Origin: Paludibacteraceae bacterium
Lineage (GTDB): Bacteria; Bacteroidota; Bacteroidia; Bacteroidales; Paludibacteraceae
Assembly (NCBI GenBank): GCA_017937025.1
Contig: JAGBEJ010000006.1
Coordinates: 89,976 to 153,975 of the forward strand
DNA: 64,000 bases
Direction of reading: 5' to 3'
The notes under the pieces are model-generated. The model ran no database searches. It was given only the letters and a program-made list of their open reading frames with translations, and was not told where the DNA came from. How positions within the stretch are numbered: the stretch's first letter is position 1; each line of letters opens with the position of its first letter. Shown here one piece after another: positions 15,613 through 24,167 of this stretch. Both the position numbers and the translations under genes were made by a program.

Positions 15613-18552
15613 TTAATTATTGTACCTAACTAAATGACCTAATGGTTTATTAATATTTGAATGAGTCTTGATGTAATCAAGATTACCGACCACGTATAAG
15701 GTACTTTTGGCTCTGGTAACAGCTACATTTACGAGATTAGGCACAATGTTATCAATCCAGAAAATCTTTCTATCAGGAGAATTAGATGTTACAACAAGGC
15801 TAAAAATCATAATGTCTTTCTCATCACCTTGATATTTGTAAACAGTATTGGCTTCTATCCGATCGGCATAGTTGGCTGGTATCATTGAATTTATCTTCTC
15901 TGCCTGATGCCTGAATGGTGTTACAATACCAATTGTGACATCATCAGGATATGATTTAGCTGCTTGAACTGCTAATTCAACAGATTTCTTTGCTTCTGCC
16001 TCGTTTACGTTTATATTGTCATGTGCTTGCTTACCAACAACATTTACCAATATAATACCTTGGGGGTTCCCTTTCAAACGCCTAATGTCAGTATTCACTT
16101 CAAGACGTTGCCCCATAACACCTCCATAGAACATGTCATTTGAGTAGTCGATGATAGAAGGATAACAGCGATAATGGTAACTCAGCATGTACGGAACAGA
16201 TTGTCCTGAAGTGACGTTACTGATGTAGTTCTTACAGTAATCATATAAAGAGCATTCCGCATACCTCACGTACTGACAATTCACCAATCCTAACTTTTTC
16301 TTGATTTCCAGTTCCTCTTCCACCTTGACCGCGGAGATGTGGCGGAGTTGCATAGGGTCACCAATGACGACAAGTTGCTTGGTTCTTTTTATGAGTGGTA
16401 ACGCAGAAGCTATGTCACACTGTGACGCTTCATCAATGATTACCATGTCAAATAAATCAGAAATTAATGGAAAAGCATTCTTTGCTGAAAGACTGGTTAC
16501 GGAGCAAAGGCGGAAAATGTCGAGAAATGCCATCGTGCAATTAGCAAATTTATTGTATTCTTCATGTTCCCAAGGAATTTGATCTGGTAGATACACTTTA
16601 TAATTGTTTATGTCTTTGATAGCACTTTCCTTCTTTTTATTGTGGTGAATAAATGTGGACATCATTATTAGGCTGTTGTCTTGAATCCATTTTTTACCAT
16701 TCTCGATTTTTGATTTTATTGATGGCAGAGAATTATTCAAATTATTGAGTTCTATTGTCTTTTGTTGTATCTCGTTGACAATCTTATTAAGATTATTTTC
16801 AGCAGTGGTCTTTTCTTGTGTATATCTTGTTTGCTCATCAGCGAGAGATTGTTTGAATATTATACCCTTATTGATTAAGTCTTGCCATTTCTTAAATTGA
16901 ATAAATAAAATATGATGCGATTTGAAATCGGATATCTCGGCACAAAGTTCATATTCAGGTTTTGAATAATATGTTTTTAATGCAAGAGGGAAGCGTTCCA
17001 CTTCGTTAAGTAACAAAGCAGCGCTTTTCTTTACAGAGAACGTTCTGTGCCAGAAACCAAATAATCCCTCAAACTTAGCTTTAAGGTTGTTATAAAGTGT
17101 CTTGACTGCCGTTAAATATCCGTTTAATTCCCCAATGGAATATTTTTTTAGATGTATAAACTCCGAATTGATGTTTTCTATGGCTTCTACTCTGTTGTTA
17201 TGTTTTTGTTCAGCTTGTTTAATGGCTTCTTGTGCTGTTGATTTTCTCGAAGCTGCATCTTGTAATTCATTCTGTAACTGCCTTATTCTTGCCAATTCTT
17301 GTTTGCCTTGTTTTATATCCTGTACAGAATGATTGTATTGTTTATTAAAACTGAGAAAATCCTTAGTATTGTCCTGAAGATTTTCTATCTCAGCCAATGT
17401 GCATTCTATAGAATGTAATGTGTTGGTCGTTAAAAGTTGTTTTGAGCCGAATCGAAGGAAATAGCCTGTGTTGTCTATTTTATCAAACCTATCCTTGACA
17501 TTATCAATGGCTTTGTTGTTTTTACTAGCAACTAGAACTTTCTTCCCTAGAATCAGAGCATTCGCCAATAAGTTCTCTATGACTTGTGTCTTGCCAGTGC
17601 CCGGTGCTCCAGTAATTACAGATATTCTTGAACCCATTGCTTCGGCAATAGCTTTCTTCTGAGAGTCATCCAGTTTGGTAACACATAGTAAATTGTCTAC
17701 ATCGATGGTTTCAATGGCATTCTCAATAGGTTCATTCAACAAGAATGACTCCAGCAAACTATGCTTTCGCTGTCTTGTAGATGGATTTGCCACACTTGGA
17801 ATGACATAAGGTGACATCATCTGTAAATGCTTGCTGTTTAACTCTGAATAGATTTGGCTCAGTTCAATGCTTTTGCTGCTAAGTGCAAGAAAAAGATTAT
17901 CCGTCATAGTGACATCCTCGGAAAGTTCTGTTCTCAGCGTTTCCATGATTCCTTGCCATGTCGGATTAGCCTTAATTCCTTCATTGATACTATCAATCTT
18001 TTCAGGAAGGAGTTCAAGACGTGAGGCCTCCTTCAGGTTTACCTCAAAATCGGCTATTCGAACAGGAAGTAATTCTTCTTCAATATGTATGGTCTTGATG
18101 TCATTGAAATCAATCACCATATTCAGAAGCCTATAGGTCTCATCACCGACTTTTATCTTCAAGCCAATGTACAAATCTGATGGGAACTTAGTTTCTCTCG
18201 GATTTCTGTTTCTTTCAAATAGCTGATAAAAAGAATCATTACAAGGAAAATCTATGAGCATTATACATTCGTCCTGATAGTTAATAGGATAGACATAATA
18301 CTCCTTGATATCTGGCTCTTTCATTCTTTCCAATTCTATAGCTAGTTTGTAGAATGTAAGAACCTTTTGAGATGGACTCATATTCTGTGTATCAATATTC
18401 CTAAATAAGTTCCTTAATATTCTCTCGTCCATAAAAATGCAGTTAATATCCTTTGATATAATTGGTTGTGTTTTGGGATAGCAAACACTTCCAATATGTA
18501 GTGTCTCGTCCATTTCGTGCATTGCTGCCTTATGAAATGGAATACATTTCAA
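15613..18552 (-). CDS. UPF1/DNA2-like superfamily 1 helicase, A/T-rich, possible defence gene
   Basis: A 979-residue AAA_11/AAA_12-type SF1B helicase. Walker A is VITGAPGTGKTQVIENLL (about 313-330); a long coiled-coil-like insertion follows (about 400-660, rich in Gln/Glu/Lys/Asn). Walker B is MVIIDEASQ (about 703), then VVIGDPMQLRHI, LSYHYRC, VYKYQGDEKDIMIFS and NVAVTRAKSTLYVVGN. The N-terminal 300 residues match no domain I recognise, and no PLD or Vsr nuclease domain is visible at the C terminus. Codon use is much more A/T-rich than in flanking genes. A TACATTTG -7-like box (18550-18557, minus) overlaps the annotated ATG, so the true start may be Met11 (18522) or Met14 (18513). Confidence 0.8.
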   Translation of the reverse strand: MKCIPFHKAAMHEMDETLHIGSVCYPKTQPIISKDINCIFMDERILRNLFRNIDTQNMSPSQKVLTFYKLAIELERMKEPDIKEYYVYPINYQDECIMLIDFPCNDSFYQLFERNRNPRETKFPSDLYIGLKIKVGDETYRLLNMVIDFNDIKTIHIEEELLPVRIADFEVNLKEASRLELLPEKIDSINEGIKANPTWQGIMETLRTELSEDVTMTDNLFLALSSKSIELSQIYSELNSKHLQMMSPYVIPSVANPSTRQRKHSLLESFLLNEPIENAIETIDVDNLLCVTKLDDSQKKAIAEAMGSRISVITGAPGTGKTQVIENLLANALILGKKVLVASKNNKAIDNVKDRFDKIDNTGYFLRFGSKQLLTTNTLHSIECTLAEIENLQDNTKDFLSFNKQYNHSVQDIKQGKQELARIRQLQNELQDAASRKSTAQEAIKQAEQKHNNRVEAIENINSEFIHLKKYSIGELNGYLTAVKTLYNNLKAKFEGLFGFWHRTFSVKKSAALLLNEVERFPLALKTYYSKPEYELCAEISDFKSHHILFIQFKKWQDLINKGIIFKQSLADEQTRYTQEKTTAENNLNKIVNEIQQKTIELNNLNNSLPSIKSKIENGKKWIQDNSLIMMSTFIHHNKKKESAIKDINNYKVYLPDQIPWEHEEYNKFANCTMAFLDIFRLCSVTSLSAKNAFPLISDLFDMVIIDEASQCDIASALPLIKRTKQLVVIGDPMQLRHISAVKVEEELEIKKKLGLVNCQYVRYAECSLYDYCKNYISNVTSGQSVPYMLSYHYRCYPSIIDYSNDMFYGGVMGQRLEVNTDIRRLKGNPQGIILVNVVGKQAHDNINVNEAEAKKSVELAVQAAKSYPDDVTIGIVTPFRHQAEKINSMIPANYADRIEANTVYKYQGDEKDIMIFSLVVTSNSPDRKIFWIDNIVPNLVNVAVTRAKSTLYVVGNLDYIKTHSNINKPLGHLVRYNN

Positions 18553-18759
18553 ATGTATTTAAATAGTATCGCTTAGTCAATACCGAGACTTGATTTTTTT
18601 CTGGATTTTGAAAAAATGATGGGTTTTAATTCATCAGTTCTGCTTGGCGTAGCGCATGTTTTGGTATGTGCATCCCACCCAAAATCCCAATTTTTTGTGA
18701 TTGTTGGCGTGGCTTCTTTCGGCAAACTTTGCGTCATAATTTTTTAAATCGTTTCAATT

Positions 18760-19149
18760 ATGACAAGAAGTGTGAAGATTACTGCGCTTTGGCTGCTGAC
18801 TATCTGCGGATTCTCATGCCATTCTATTTGTGATGTGCTGCCTATGTTCTGGGGCTGCGACATGGCTGTGGTTGCCACCGACGGCAATGTGGACCAGGGC
18901 ATGATTGTTTTTATGATGGTGCTGTCGTTCCTCGTTCCGGCTTGCGGCGTGTACTGCATGTTGTGGAAATCGAGGGCATTGAAGCTCGTGAATGTTGTTC
19001 TGGCTTTTATAATAGCTTTGTTTAACATAGCCCATGCCGCTATGGAACTGCCTGCCGAGACAGCTGGCCAGTATGTCATCCTGCCGGCGATGATAGTCAT
19101 CGGTCTGGTGTTAGCATGGCACAGCATAAGGTATGTGCGTGAGAGCTAA
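18760..19149 (+). CDS. four-helix membrane protein of unknown function
   Basis: A 129-residue protein with four predicted membrane helices: TALWLLTICGFSCHS, MIVFMMVLSFLVPACGVYCM, LVNVVLAFIIALFNIAHAAM and YVILPAMIVIGLVLAWHS. Cys, Met and His are frequent in and near the helices. It lies 15 bases upstream of a ZIP-type metal transporter gene on the same strand, so a link to metal handling is possible, but this is inference. I do not recognise the family. Confidence 0.6.
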   Translation: MTRSVKITALWLLTICGFSCHSICDVLPMFWGCDMAVVATDGNVDQGMIVFMMVLSFLVPACGVYCMLWKSRALKLVNVVLAFIIALFNIAHAAMELPAETAGQYVILPAMIVIGLVLAWHSIRYVRES

Positions 19150-19164
19150 CGCAGTCTTGTAGCC

Positions 19165-19944
19165 ATGTCTGCGCTGATTATAGGTTTGCTGGTGCCGCTG
19201 CTTGGCACGATGCTCGGCTCGGCTTTCGTCTTTCTGATGAATGGCGGCATGTCCGTCCGGCTGCAGAAGTCGCTGCTGGGATTTGCGTCCGGGGTGATGG
19301 TGGCTGCGTCGGTGTGGTCGCTGTTGATTCCTGCCATGGAAATGGAGGCAGACAAAGGCGCTTGGTCGGTTATGTCGGCATCGGTGGGCTTTCTTGCGGG
19401 AATTGCGTTCCTGCTGGCTATAGACACACTTACGCCGCATTTGCACATCGGCGCCGACAAGCCGGAAGGTCTGCGTTCTCATCTGTCGAGGACGGCGATG
19501 CTGGCGCTTGCAGTCACCATACACAATCTGCCGGAGGGTATGGCTGTGGGAGTCGTGTTTGCCGGCGCTGCGAATGGCGTGGACGGCATTTCGGCAGCCA
19601 GCGCGTTGGCGGTCTCTTTGGGTATAGCCATACAGAATATCCCCGAAGGCGCGATTATCTCCATGCCGATGCGTGCGGCAGGCAACAGCCGTTGGCGCTC
19701 GTTTCTGATAGGTTCGCTGAGCGGGGCGGTGGAGCCGGTAGGTGCTGCGGTGGTTATTCTGTTGTCGGCGGTGCTTGTTCCCTTGCTGCCTTATATGCTT
19801 GCTTTTGCGGCTGGCGCCATGTTTTATGTCGTCGTGGAGGAGCTTATTCCGGAAGCGTCAGGCGGTCAGCATAGCAATCTCAGCACAATCGGCTTTGCCT
19901 TGGGCTTCGTCCTTATGATGGTGCTTGACGTGGTTATGGGGTGA
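19165..19944 (+). CDS. ZIP family metal transporter
   Basis: A 259-residue ZupT-like permease for divalent metals such as zinc. Metal-site helices are visible: HNLPEGMAVGVVFAG (about 115) and IAIQNIPEGAIISMPMR (about 155), which carry the His-Asn-x2-Pro-Glu-Gly pairs, then a last EELIPEA motif. Eight hydrophobic segments are predicted. A His-rich cytoplasmic loop is only partly present (HLHIGADK). The Met at 19165 gives a compact N terminus with the first helix at once. It probably forms an operon with the preceding four-helix protein. Confidence 0.9.
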   Translation: MSALIIGLLVPLLGTMLGSAFVFLMNGGMSVRLQKSLLGFASGVMVAASVWSLLIPAMEMEADKGAWSVMSASVGFLAGIAFLLAIDTLTPHLHIGADKPEGLRSHLSRTAMLALAVTIHNLPEGMAVGVVFAGAANGVDGISAASALAVSLGIAIQNIPEGAIISMPMRAAGNSRWRSFLIGSLSGAVEPVGAAVVILLSAVLVPLLPYMLAFAAGAMFYVVVEELIPEASGGQHSNLSTIGFALGFVLMMVLDVVMG

Positions 19945-19963
19945 TTTTTATAGAATAATAGTA

Positions 19964-20033
19964 ATAGAGAGGGATGCGTGAGCGTCTCCTTCTATTGTTT
20001 ATGCGCGGCAGTATGTTTGAAAACATGTTGCCG
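19964..20033 (+). terminator. two hairpins after the ZIP gene
   Basis: An imperfect hairpin based on AATAGAGAGG with its complement spans 19964-19998. CGGCAGTATGTTT with AAACATGTTGCCG spans 20006-20033. Neither has a long T-run, so terminator function is likely but not certain. Confidence 0.45.
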
Positions 20034-20081
20034 TACTCTGAAATAGACTTAATTAATCAGATTAATGTGGCGAACAAACAT

Positions 20082-20089
20082 TAACTTTG
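20082..20089 (+). promoter_or_regulatory. -7 promoter box of the secreted phosphatase gene
   Basis: TAACTTTG fits TAnnTTTG, 44 bases upstream of the ATG at 20134. It lies inside the longer open frame that begins at 20065, which argues for the internal start. Confidence 0.6.
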
Positions 20090-20133
20090 TCTGGATAGGT
20101 GATTTCCTTATACGATTAAATACGTTATTGCTT

Positions 20134-21261
20134 ATGAAAAAGACTGTTTTATCAATGTTTTGCGCCGCTGTGATGTGCGCTGCGGTTAATGCGCAGGAAG
20201 AGTTCACCATAGCTACATTGAATGTGGACGGACTGCCGGCTAATCTCATAGTGGACATAAACCCAGACGGACCGGGCGAGACGTGGACTCCGAAGATAGG
20301 TGAGTATTTCGCTGGCAAGGCTTATGACATAATTGCAGTGCAGGAGAATTTCAACTTCCATGAGGAACTTTGTTCCGGGTTTGGCGATGGCTATAGTCAT
20401 GACAGTTGGCCGGGAGCGATGACAGTCGATAAGTTCGGCACGGTGGATGAACTCAGAATGCCGGTTGACGGTCTTAACTGCTTTTGGAGCAATGATATAA
20501 CAGGCGGACGCACCGACAGCGTGAAGTGGGAGCGCAGCTGCGGATTTCTGGACCATGCCGCCGACTCGCTGGCTACCAAAGGTTTCCGCCGTTACGAACT
20601 GACACTGAAGGGCGGTGCGCAAATCGTGGTCTATAACCTGCACGCCGACGCCACCGACGACCCCGAGGAACTGACTGGCAAGGACATGGGCGACCGCAAC
20701 GCGCGCTACTTCGAGATGGTGCAGCTGCGCCAGCATATACTTGACAACCTCGACACACGCCCGGTCATTGTGCTTGGCGACTTTAACTGCTACTACAACC
20801 GCGACACGCTCAAGGCGCAGCTCATCGACTATATAAGCAACACGGGGCGCGCCACAGCGGGCGATGCCATGATTACGCTGCACAAGGGCGGCGTCTATCC
20901 CGAGGTTAGAGACACTGTAGGACTGCCTATAAGAGATGGCATCTACGTCTGGAGCGAGGACGAGGAACTGGACAAGATAATCTACATAAACCCTGTCGGC
21001 GGCGCGGAACTGACACCGCTGGAATTCACAGTTGACAAGACCGGCTATGTGCGTGATGACGGCACGACTCCTCTCGGCGACCATTGGCCAGCCGTGGCTA
21101 AGTTCAAAATCACCGCCGCTGCTTCGACAGGCGTGAATACGGCAGGCAGGTCCGTCGTTTCCGGCGAAGGTCTGTGGTACACAATCGATGGCCGCACATT
21201 GAGCCGCCGTCCTTCCAAAGGCGTGTTCATCCACCAAGGCAAGGCATTCATAAACAGATAG
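20134..21261 (+). CDS. secreted endonuclease/exonuclease/phosphatase-family protein with C-terminal sorting-like tail
   Basis: A 375-residue protein with signal peptide MKKTVLSMFCAAVMCAAVNA, then an EEP (DNase I / sphingomyelinase-like) fold. Visible catalytic signatures are TIATLNVDGLP (Asn), IIAVQENF (metal-binding Glu), VVYNLHADA (His), VIVLGDFNCYYNRD (Asp/Asn pair) and the final LGDHWPAVAKF (Asp-His). The substrate could be a phospholipid, sugar phosphate or nucleic acid; none can be chosen from sequence. The tail (GLWYTIDGRTLSRRPSKGVF ... KAFINR) resembles C-terminal segments frequent on exported Bacteroidales proteins. The start is set by the signal peptide and by the promoter box at 20082. 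Confidence 0.82.
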   Translation: MKKTVLSMFCAAVMCAAVNAQEEFTIATLNVDGLPANLIVDINPDGPGETWTPKIGEYFAGKAYDIIAVQENFNFHEELCSGFGDGYSHDSWPGAMTVDKFGTVDELRMPVDGLNCFWSNDITGGRTDSVKWERSCGFLDHAADSLATKGFRRYELTLKGGAQIVVYNLHADATDDPEELTGKDMGDRNARYFEMVQLRQHILDNLDTRPVIVLGDFNCYYNRDTLKAQLIDYISNTGRATAGDAMITLHKGGVYPEVRDTVGLPIRDGIYVWSEDEELDKIIYINPVGGAELTPLEFTVDKTGYVRDDGTTPLGDHWPAVAKFKITAAASTGVNTAGRSVVSGEGLWYTIDGRTLSRRPSKGVFIHQGKAFINR

Positions 21262-21274
21262 CAAAAAGGGGGAA

Positions 21275-21481
21275 ATGAAAATAGAGGAGGCGATAATTTA
21301 TGCCATCATGTCGTCTGGTCATGGCAAAACGACCGACCAGATAGCCGATGCTATAAACCGCAATGGCTGGCACATGCGCAAGGACGGCAAGCCTGTCACC
21401 AGCGCGCAGGTCTATGCCGTAATATGCCGTTATCCGTCGATATTCGTGAAAGAGGGCGGACGGATTTGCGTGATGCTGTAG
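21275..21481 (+). CDS. small HARE-HTH-like protein
   Basis: A 68-residue protein that fits a single winged-helix domain of the HARE-HTH type: KIEEAIIYAIMSSG (helix 1), TTDQIADAINRNGW, TSAQVYAVICRYPSIFVKEG and a final strand ICVML. Such domains are found in RNA polymerase delta subunits and near DNA-modification genes. It lies 13 bases after the EEP gene on the same strand. Its role is unknown. Confidence 0.6.
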   Translation: MKIEEAIIYAIMSSGHGKTTDQIADAINRNGWHMRKDGKPVTSAQVYAVICRYPSIFVKEGGRICVML

Positions 21482-21537
21482 ATTGTTAATAGCCAATGCG
21501 TTATCCTCAAATTGAAATTTAAATATTTGACATTATA

Positions 21538-23445
21538 ATGAAAACAAAACCGACTATTATCGACTTTGTCGAGCATTACACAGAGAAGTTCAGCGAGCAC
21601 GTGTTCCTGCGTGAGAAAATCAATGACGTATGGACCGAGACCACATTCCGCGAGACACGCGAGATGGCGCACCGCTTGGGCGCTGGTTTCATGGCGCTGG
21701 GCCTGGAGAGAGGCGAACGTGTGGCGTTCTTGTCGCAAGGCCGTAATCTGTGGGTGACGGGCGAGCTCGGAATCCTGTATGCCGGTGGCGTGAATGTGCC
21801 GCTGAGCATCAAGCTGGAGGACTCTGGCGACTTGCTGTTCCGCATAAACCACTCGGACGCGAAGTATGTGGTGGTGAGCGAGCAGCAGCTGCCGAAGATT
21901 CGCAAGATACTGGGCGATTGTCCGCATGTCGAGAAGGTCATAGTGCTCGACGCGCTCGAGAAATACGAGGAAAAGGAAATGGGCGTTGATGAGCTGTTGT
22001 CGTTGGGCGACGCGCTGCTGGACAAGGATGCGGCGGCGTTCGAGGCGCGATACAAAAGCGTGCAGCCTGACGATTACGCCAACATATCATACACGAGCGG
22101 TACGACAGCCGACCCCAAGGGCATACTCCTGACGCACCGCAACTACACAGCCAACGTGGAGCAGGCTCATTCGGTCATAGGCATCGACATCGACGACGTG
22201 ATGCTCATAATCCTGCCTCTCGACCACTGTTTCGCCCATGTGGCTGGCTTCTACACGATGATGTCGTACGGCGGAAGTATAGCCACCGTTCCGATAGGCA
22301 AGACGCCAATGGCGACGCTCAAGAACATACCGATTGCCATTCGTGAGGTGCGTCCGCACGTGATGCTGTCGGTGCCTGCGTTGGCTCGTAATTTCAAGAA
22401 GAACATCGAGGCTGGCGTCCATGCCAAAGGCTCCAAGGTGGAAGCCCTCTACAATTGGGCGCTCAATAACGCCATAGCGTACAATAAGGAGTATTGGAAC
22501 CGTGGCGGACTCAAGGACTGCTGGCGTTATCCTTTAGTCAAGCTGTTCGACCGTCTCATCTTCAAGTCGGTGCGCGAGGGATTAGGCGGACGCATGAAAT
22601 TCTTCGTCGGCGGCGGAGCGCTGCTGGACATTGCGCTGCAGCGTTATTACTGCGCAATCGGCATTCCTATGTTTCAGGGCTATGGACTGAGCGAGGCGAC
22701 GCCGATTATCTGCGCTAACGCTCCTGGCGCGGCGATATTCGGGTCGAGTGGACGGATAGTCACTCCGCTGGATGTGAAGATATGTGACAACGAAGGCAAT
22801 GTCGTGCCTGATGGTGAGCGCGGCGAGATTGTCATCAAGGGCGAGAACGTGATGGCTGGTTATTGGAAGAACCCAGAGAGCACGGCGAAGACCATCGTTG
22901 ACGGCTGGCTTTATACTGGAGACATGGGCTATGTGACAGCCAAGCATCCTGGATTCCTGTGGGTCGTGGGGCGTTTCAAGTCGTTGCTCATATCGGCCGA
23001 CGGCGAGAAGTACAGTCCGGAAGGCTTCGAGGATTCGCTCACCGACGGCAGCGTCTATGTGGAGCAGTGCATATTGCATAATAATCAGGACCCTTATACG
23101 ATAGCTCTGATAGTGCCTAACAAGGAGGCGCTGCAGGGCTGGGCGAAGGCGCATGGCAAAGACCCTGAGACAGTGGAAGGCAAGCGCGCTATGCTGGACA
23201 AGATTCAGGATGAGGTGAACTCTTATAAGAATGGCGGCAGCCGTGGAGGCATATTCCCAGAGCAATGGCTGCCACGCGCGTTGGCTGTCCTGGACGAGCA
23301 GTGGACGGAGCAGAACCACCTCGTGAACTCGACGATGAAGGTTGTGAGAGGCAAGGTGGAGAAGCATTTCGCCGACCGCATAGAGTACGCATATACACTG
23401 GAAGGAAAAGACTTGTATAACGAAAAGAATCTTGCGGCGTTTTAG
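21538..23445 (+). CDS. long-chain acyl-CoA ligase (AMP-binding family)
   Basis: A 635-residue adenylate-forming enzyme that activates fatty acids to acyl-CoA via acyl-AMP. The P-loop is YTSGTTADPKGILLTHRNY (about 185); the A4/A5 region is GYGLSEATP (about 381), the A7 motif GWLYTGDMGYV (about 457) and the hinge VVGRFKSLLISADGEKYSPE (about 477). Length and motif order match FACL/FadD-like synthetases of Bacteroidota. The start follows a 56-base gap after the HARE-HTH gene. The downstream AlkZ-related gene begins 18 bases after the stop. Confidence 0.93.
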   Translation: MKTKPTIIDFVEHYTEKFSEHVFLREKINDVWTETTFRETREMAHRLGAGFMALGLERGERVAFLSQGRNLWVTGELGILYAGGVNVPLSIKLEDSGDLLFRINHSDAKYVVVSEQQLPKIRKILGDCPHVEKVIVLDALEKYEEKEMGVDELLSLGDALLDKDAAAFEARYKSVQPDDYANISYTSGTTADPKGILLTHRNYTANVEQAHSVIGIDIDDVMLIILPLDHCFAHVAGFYTMMSYGGSIATVPIGKTPMATLKNIPIAIREVRPHVMLSVPALARNFKKNIEAGVHAKGSKVEALYNWALNNAIAYNKEYWNRGGLKDCWRYPLVKLFDRLIFKSVREGLGGRMKFFVGGGALLDIALQRYYCAIGIPMFQGYGLSEATPIICANAPGAAIFGSSGRIVTPLDVKICDNEGNVVPDGERGEIVIKGENVMAGYWKNPESTAKTIVDGWLYTGDMGYVTAKHPGFLWVVGRFKSLLISADGEKYSPEGFEDSLTDGSVYVEQCILHNNQDPYTIALIVPNKEALQGWAKAHGKDPETVEGKRAMLDKIQDEVNSYKNGGSRGGIFPEQWLPRALAVLDEQWTEQNHLVNSTMKVVRGKVEKHFADRIEYAYTLEGKDLYNEKNLAAF

Positions 23446-23463
23446 TTGAATGTAAATAGGAAT

Positions 23464-24144
23464 ATGTCACAGTACGAAATACATAGCTGCGAGCAGATGA
23501 TGGAGCTCATACAGCAAGTCGGTTTCCTGCCGCTGCTGGTGAGCGGCATTCCGGGCTATTCCGCCGAGGACATGGCTGACGAGTACTGCCGCTATACGGT
23601 GTTGCCCGAAGGCGGATGGGAATGGCCGTTGTGGAAATGGAAAGGCACGATTATCAGCGAGAGCGAGTGTGTCTATGGCAAATTCTTCAACGGCAAGGCA
23701 GGCTTCATAAGCCGCAGGTGGTGGGCGTATTTCTGCAACTACCGCCGCAGCGTTTATCCGTTGCCACAGGAGAACAGCATCGAGGACGGCATTTATCAGA
23801 CTATTCGTGAGCAGGTGAGCGTGATTAACCGCGACTTGCGTGCGTGGTGCGGATTTGCCGGCGCAAAGATGCGCAGCCGTTTTGACGGCTATGTGGCGCG
23901 TCTTCAGATGGCTACGCGTGTCGTGACTGAGGATTTCGTTTATCCGCATGACAAGCACGGCAAGGAGTACGGCTGGGGATGGTCGCTGCTGACCACGCCG
24001 GAGCAACTGTACGGCAAGGAGGCCTGTGTCGCCGACTGCTCTCCGGAGGAGTCGCTTGCGCGCATGACCGAGCATTTGCACGCCGTCCTTCCGCAAGCTA
24101 CTGACAAGCAGATAACTAAGTTGTTGTGCGGCGGAAAAAAGTAA
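23464..24144 (+). CDS. AlkZ-related protein
   Basis: A protein of about 226 residues of the AlkZ-related group seen in Bacteroidota: HSCEQMMELIQQVGFLPLL at the N terminus, WEWPLWKWKGTI, YGKFFNGKAGFISRRWWAYF and a C-terminal YGWGWSLLTTPEQLYG. AlkZ proteins are winged-helix DNA glycosylases that unhook interstrand crosslinks, but this shorter family has not been assigned an activity that I know of. I take MSQYEIHS at 23464; the frame is open to a TTG at 23446. It precedes two genes of a putative DNA-repair pair, which supports a repair role. Confidence 0.75.
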   Translation: MSQYEIHSCEQMMELIQQVGFLPLLVSGIPGYSAEDMADEYCRYTVLPEGGWEWPLWKWKGTIISESECVYGKFFNGKAGFISRRWWAYFCNYRRSVYPLPQENSIEDGIYQTIREQVSVINRDLRAWCGFAGAKMRSRFDGYVARLQMATRVVTEDFVYPHDKHGKEYGWGWSLLTTPEQLYGKEACVADCSPEESLARMTEHLHAVLPQATDKQITKLLCGGKK

Positions 24145-24167
24145 TTTGAAGTGAAAAAGTCAAAGCG

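Noticed and set aside
20065..20133. Longer start for the secreted endonuclease/phosphatase-family gene
   Set aside because: The extension contains the TAACTTTG promoter box, and the signal peptide starts at the internal Met.
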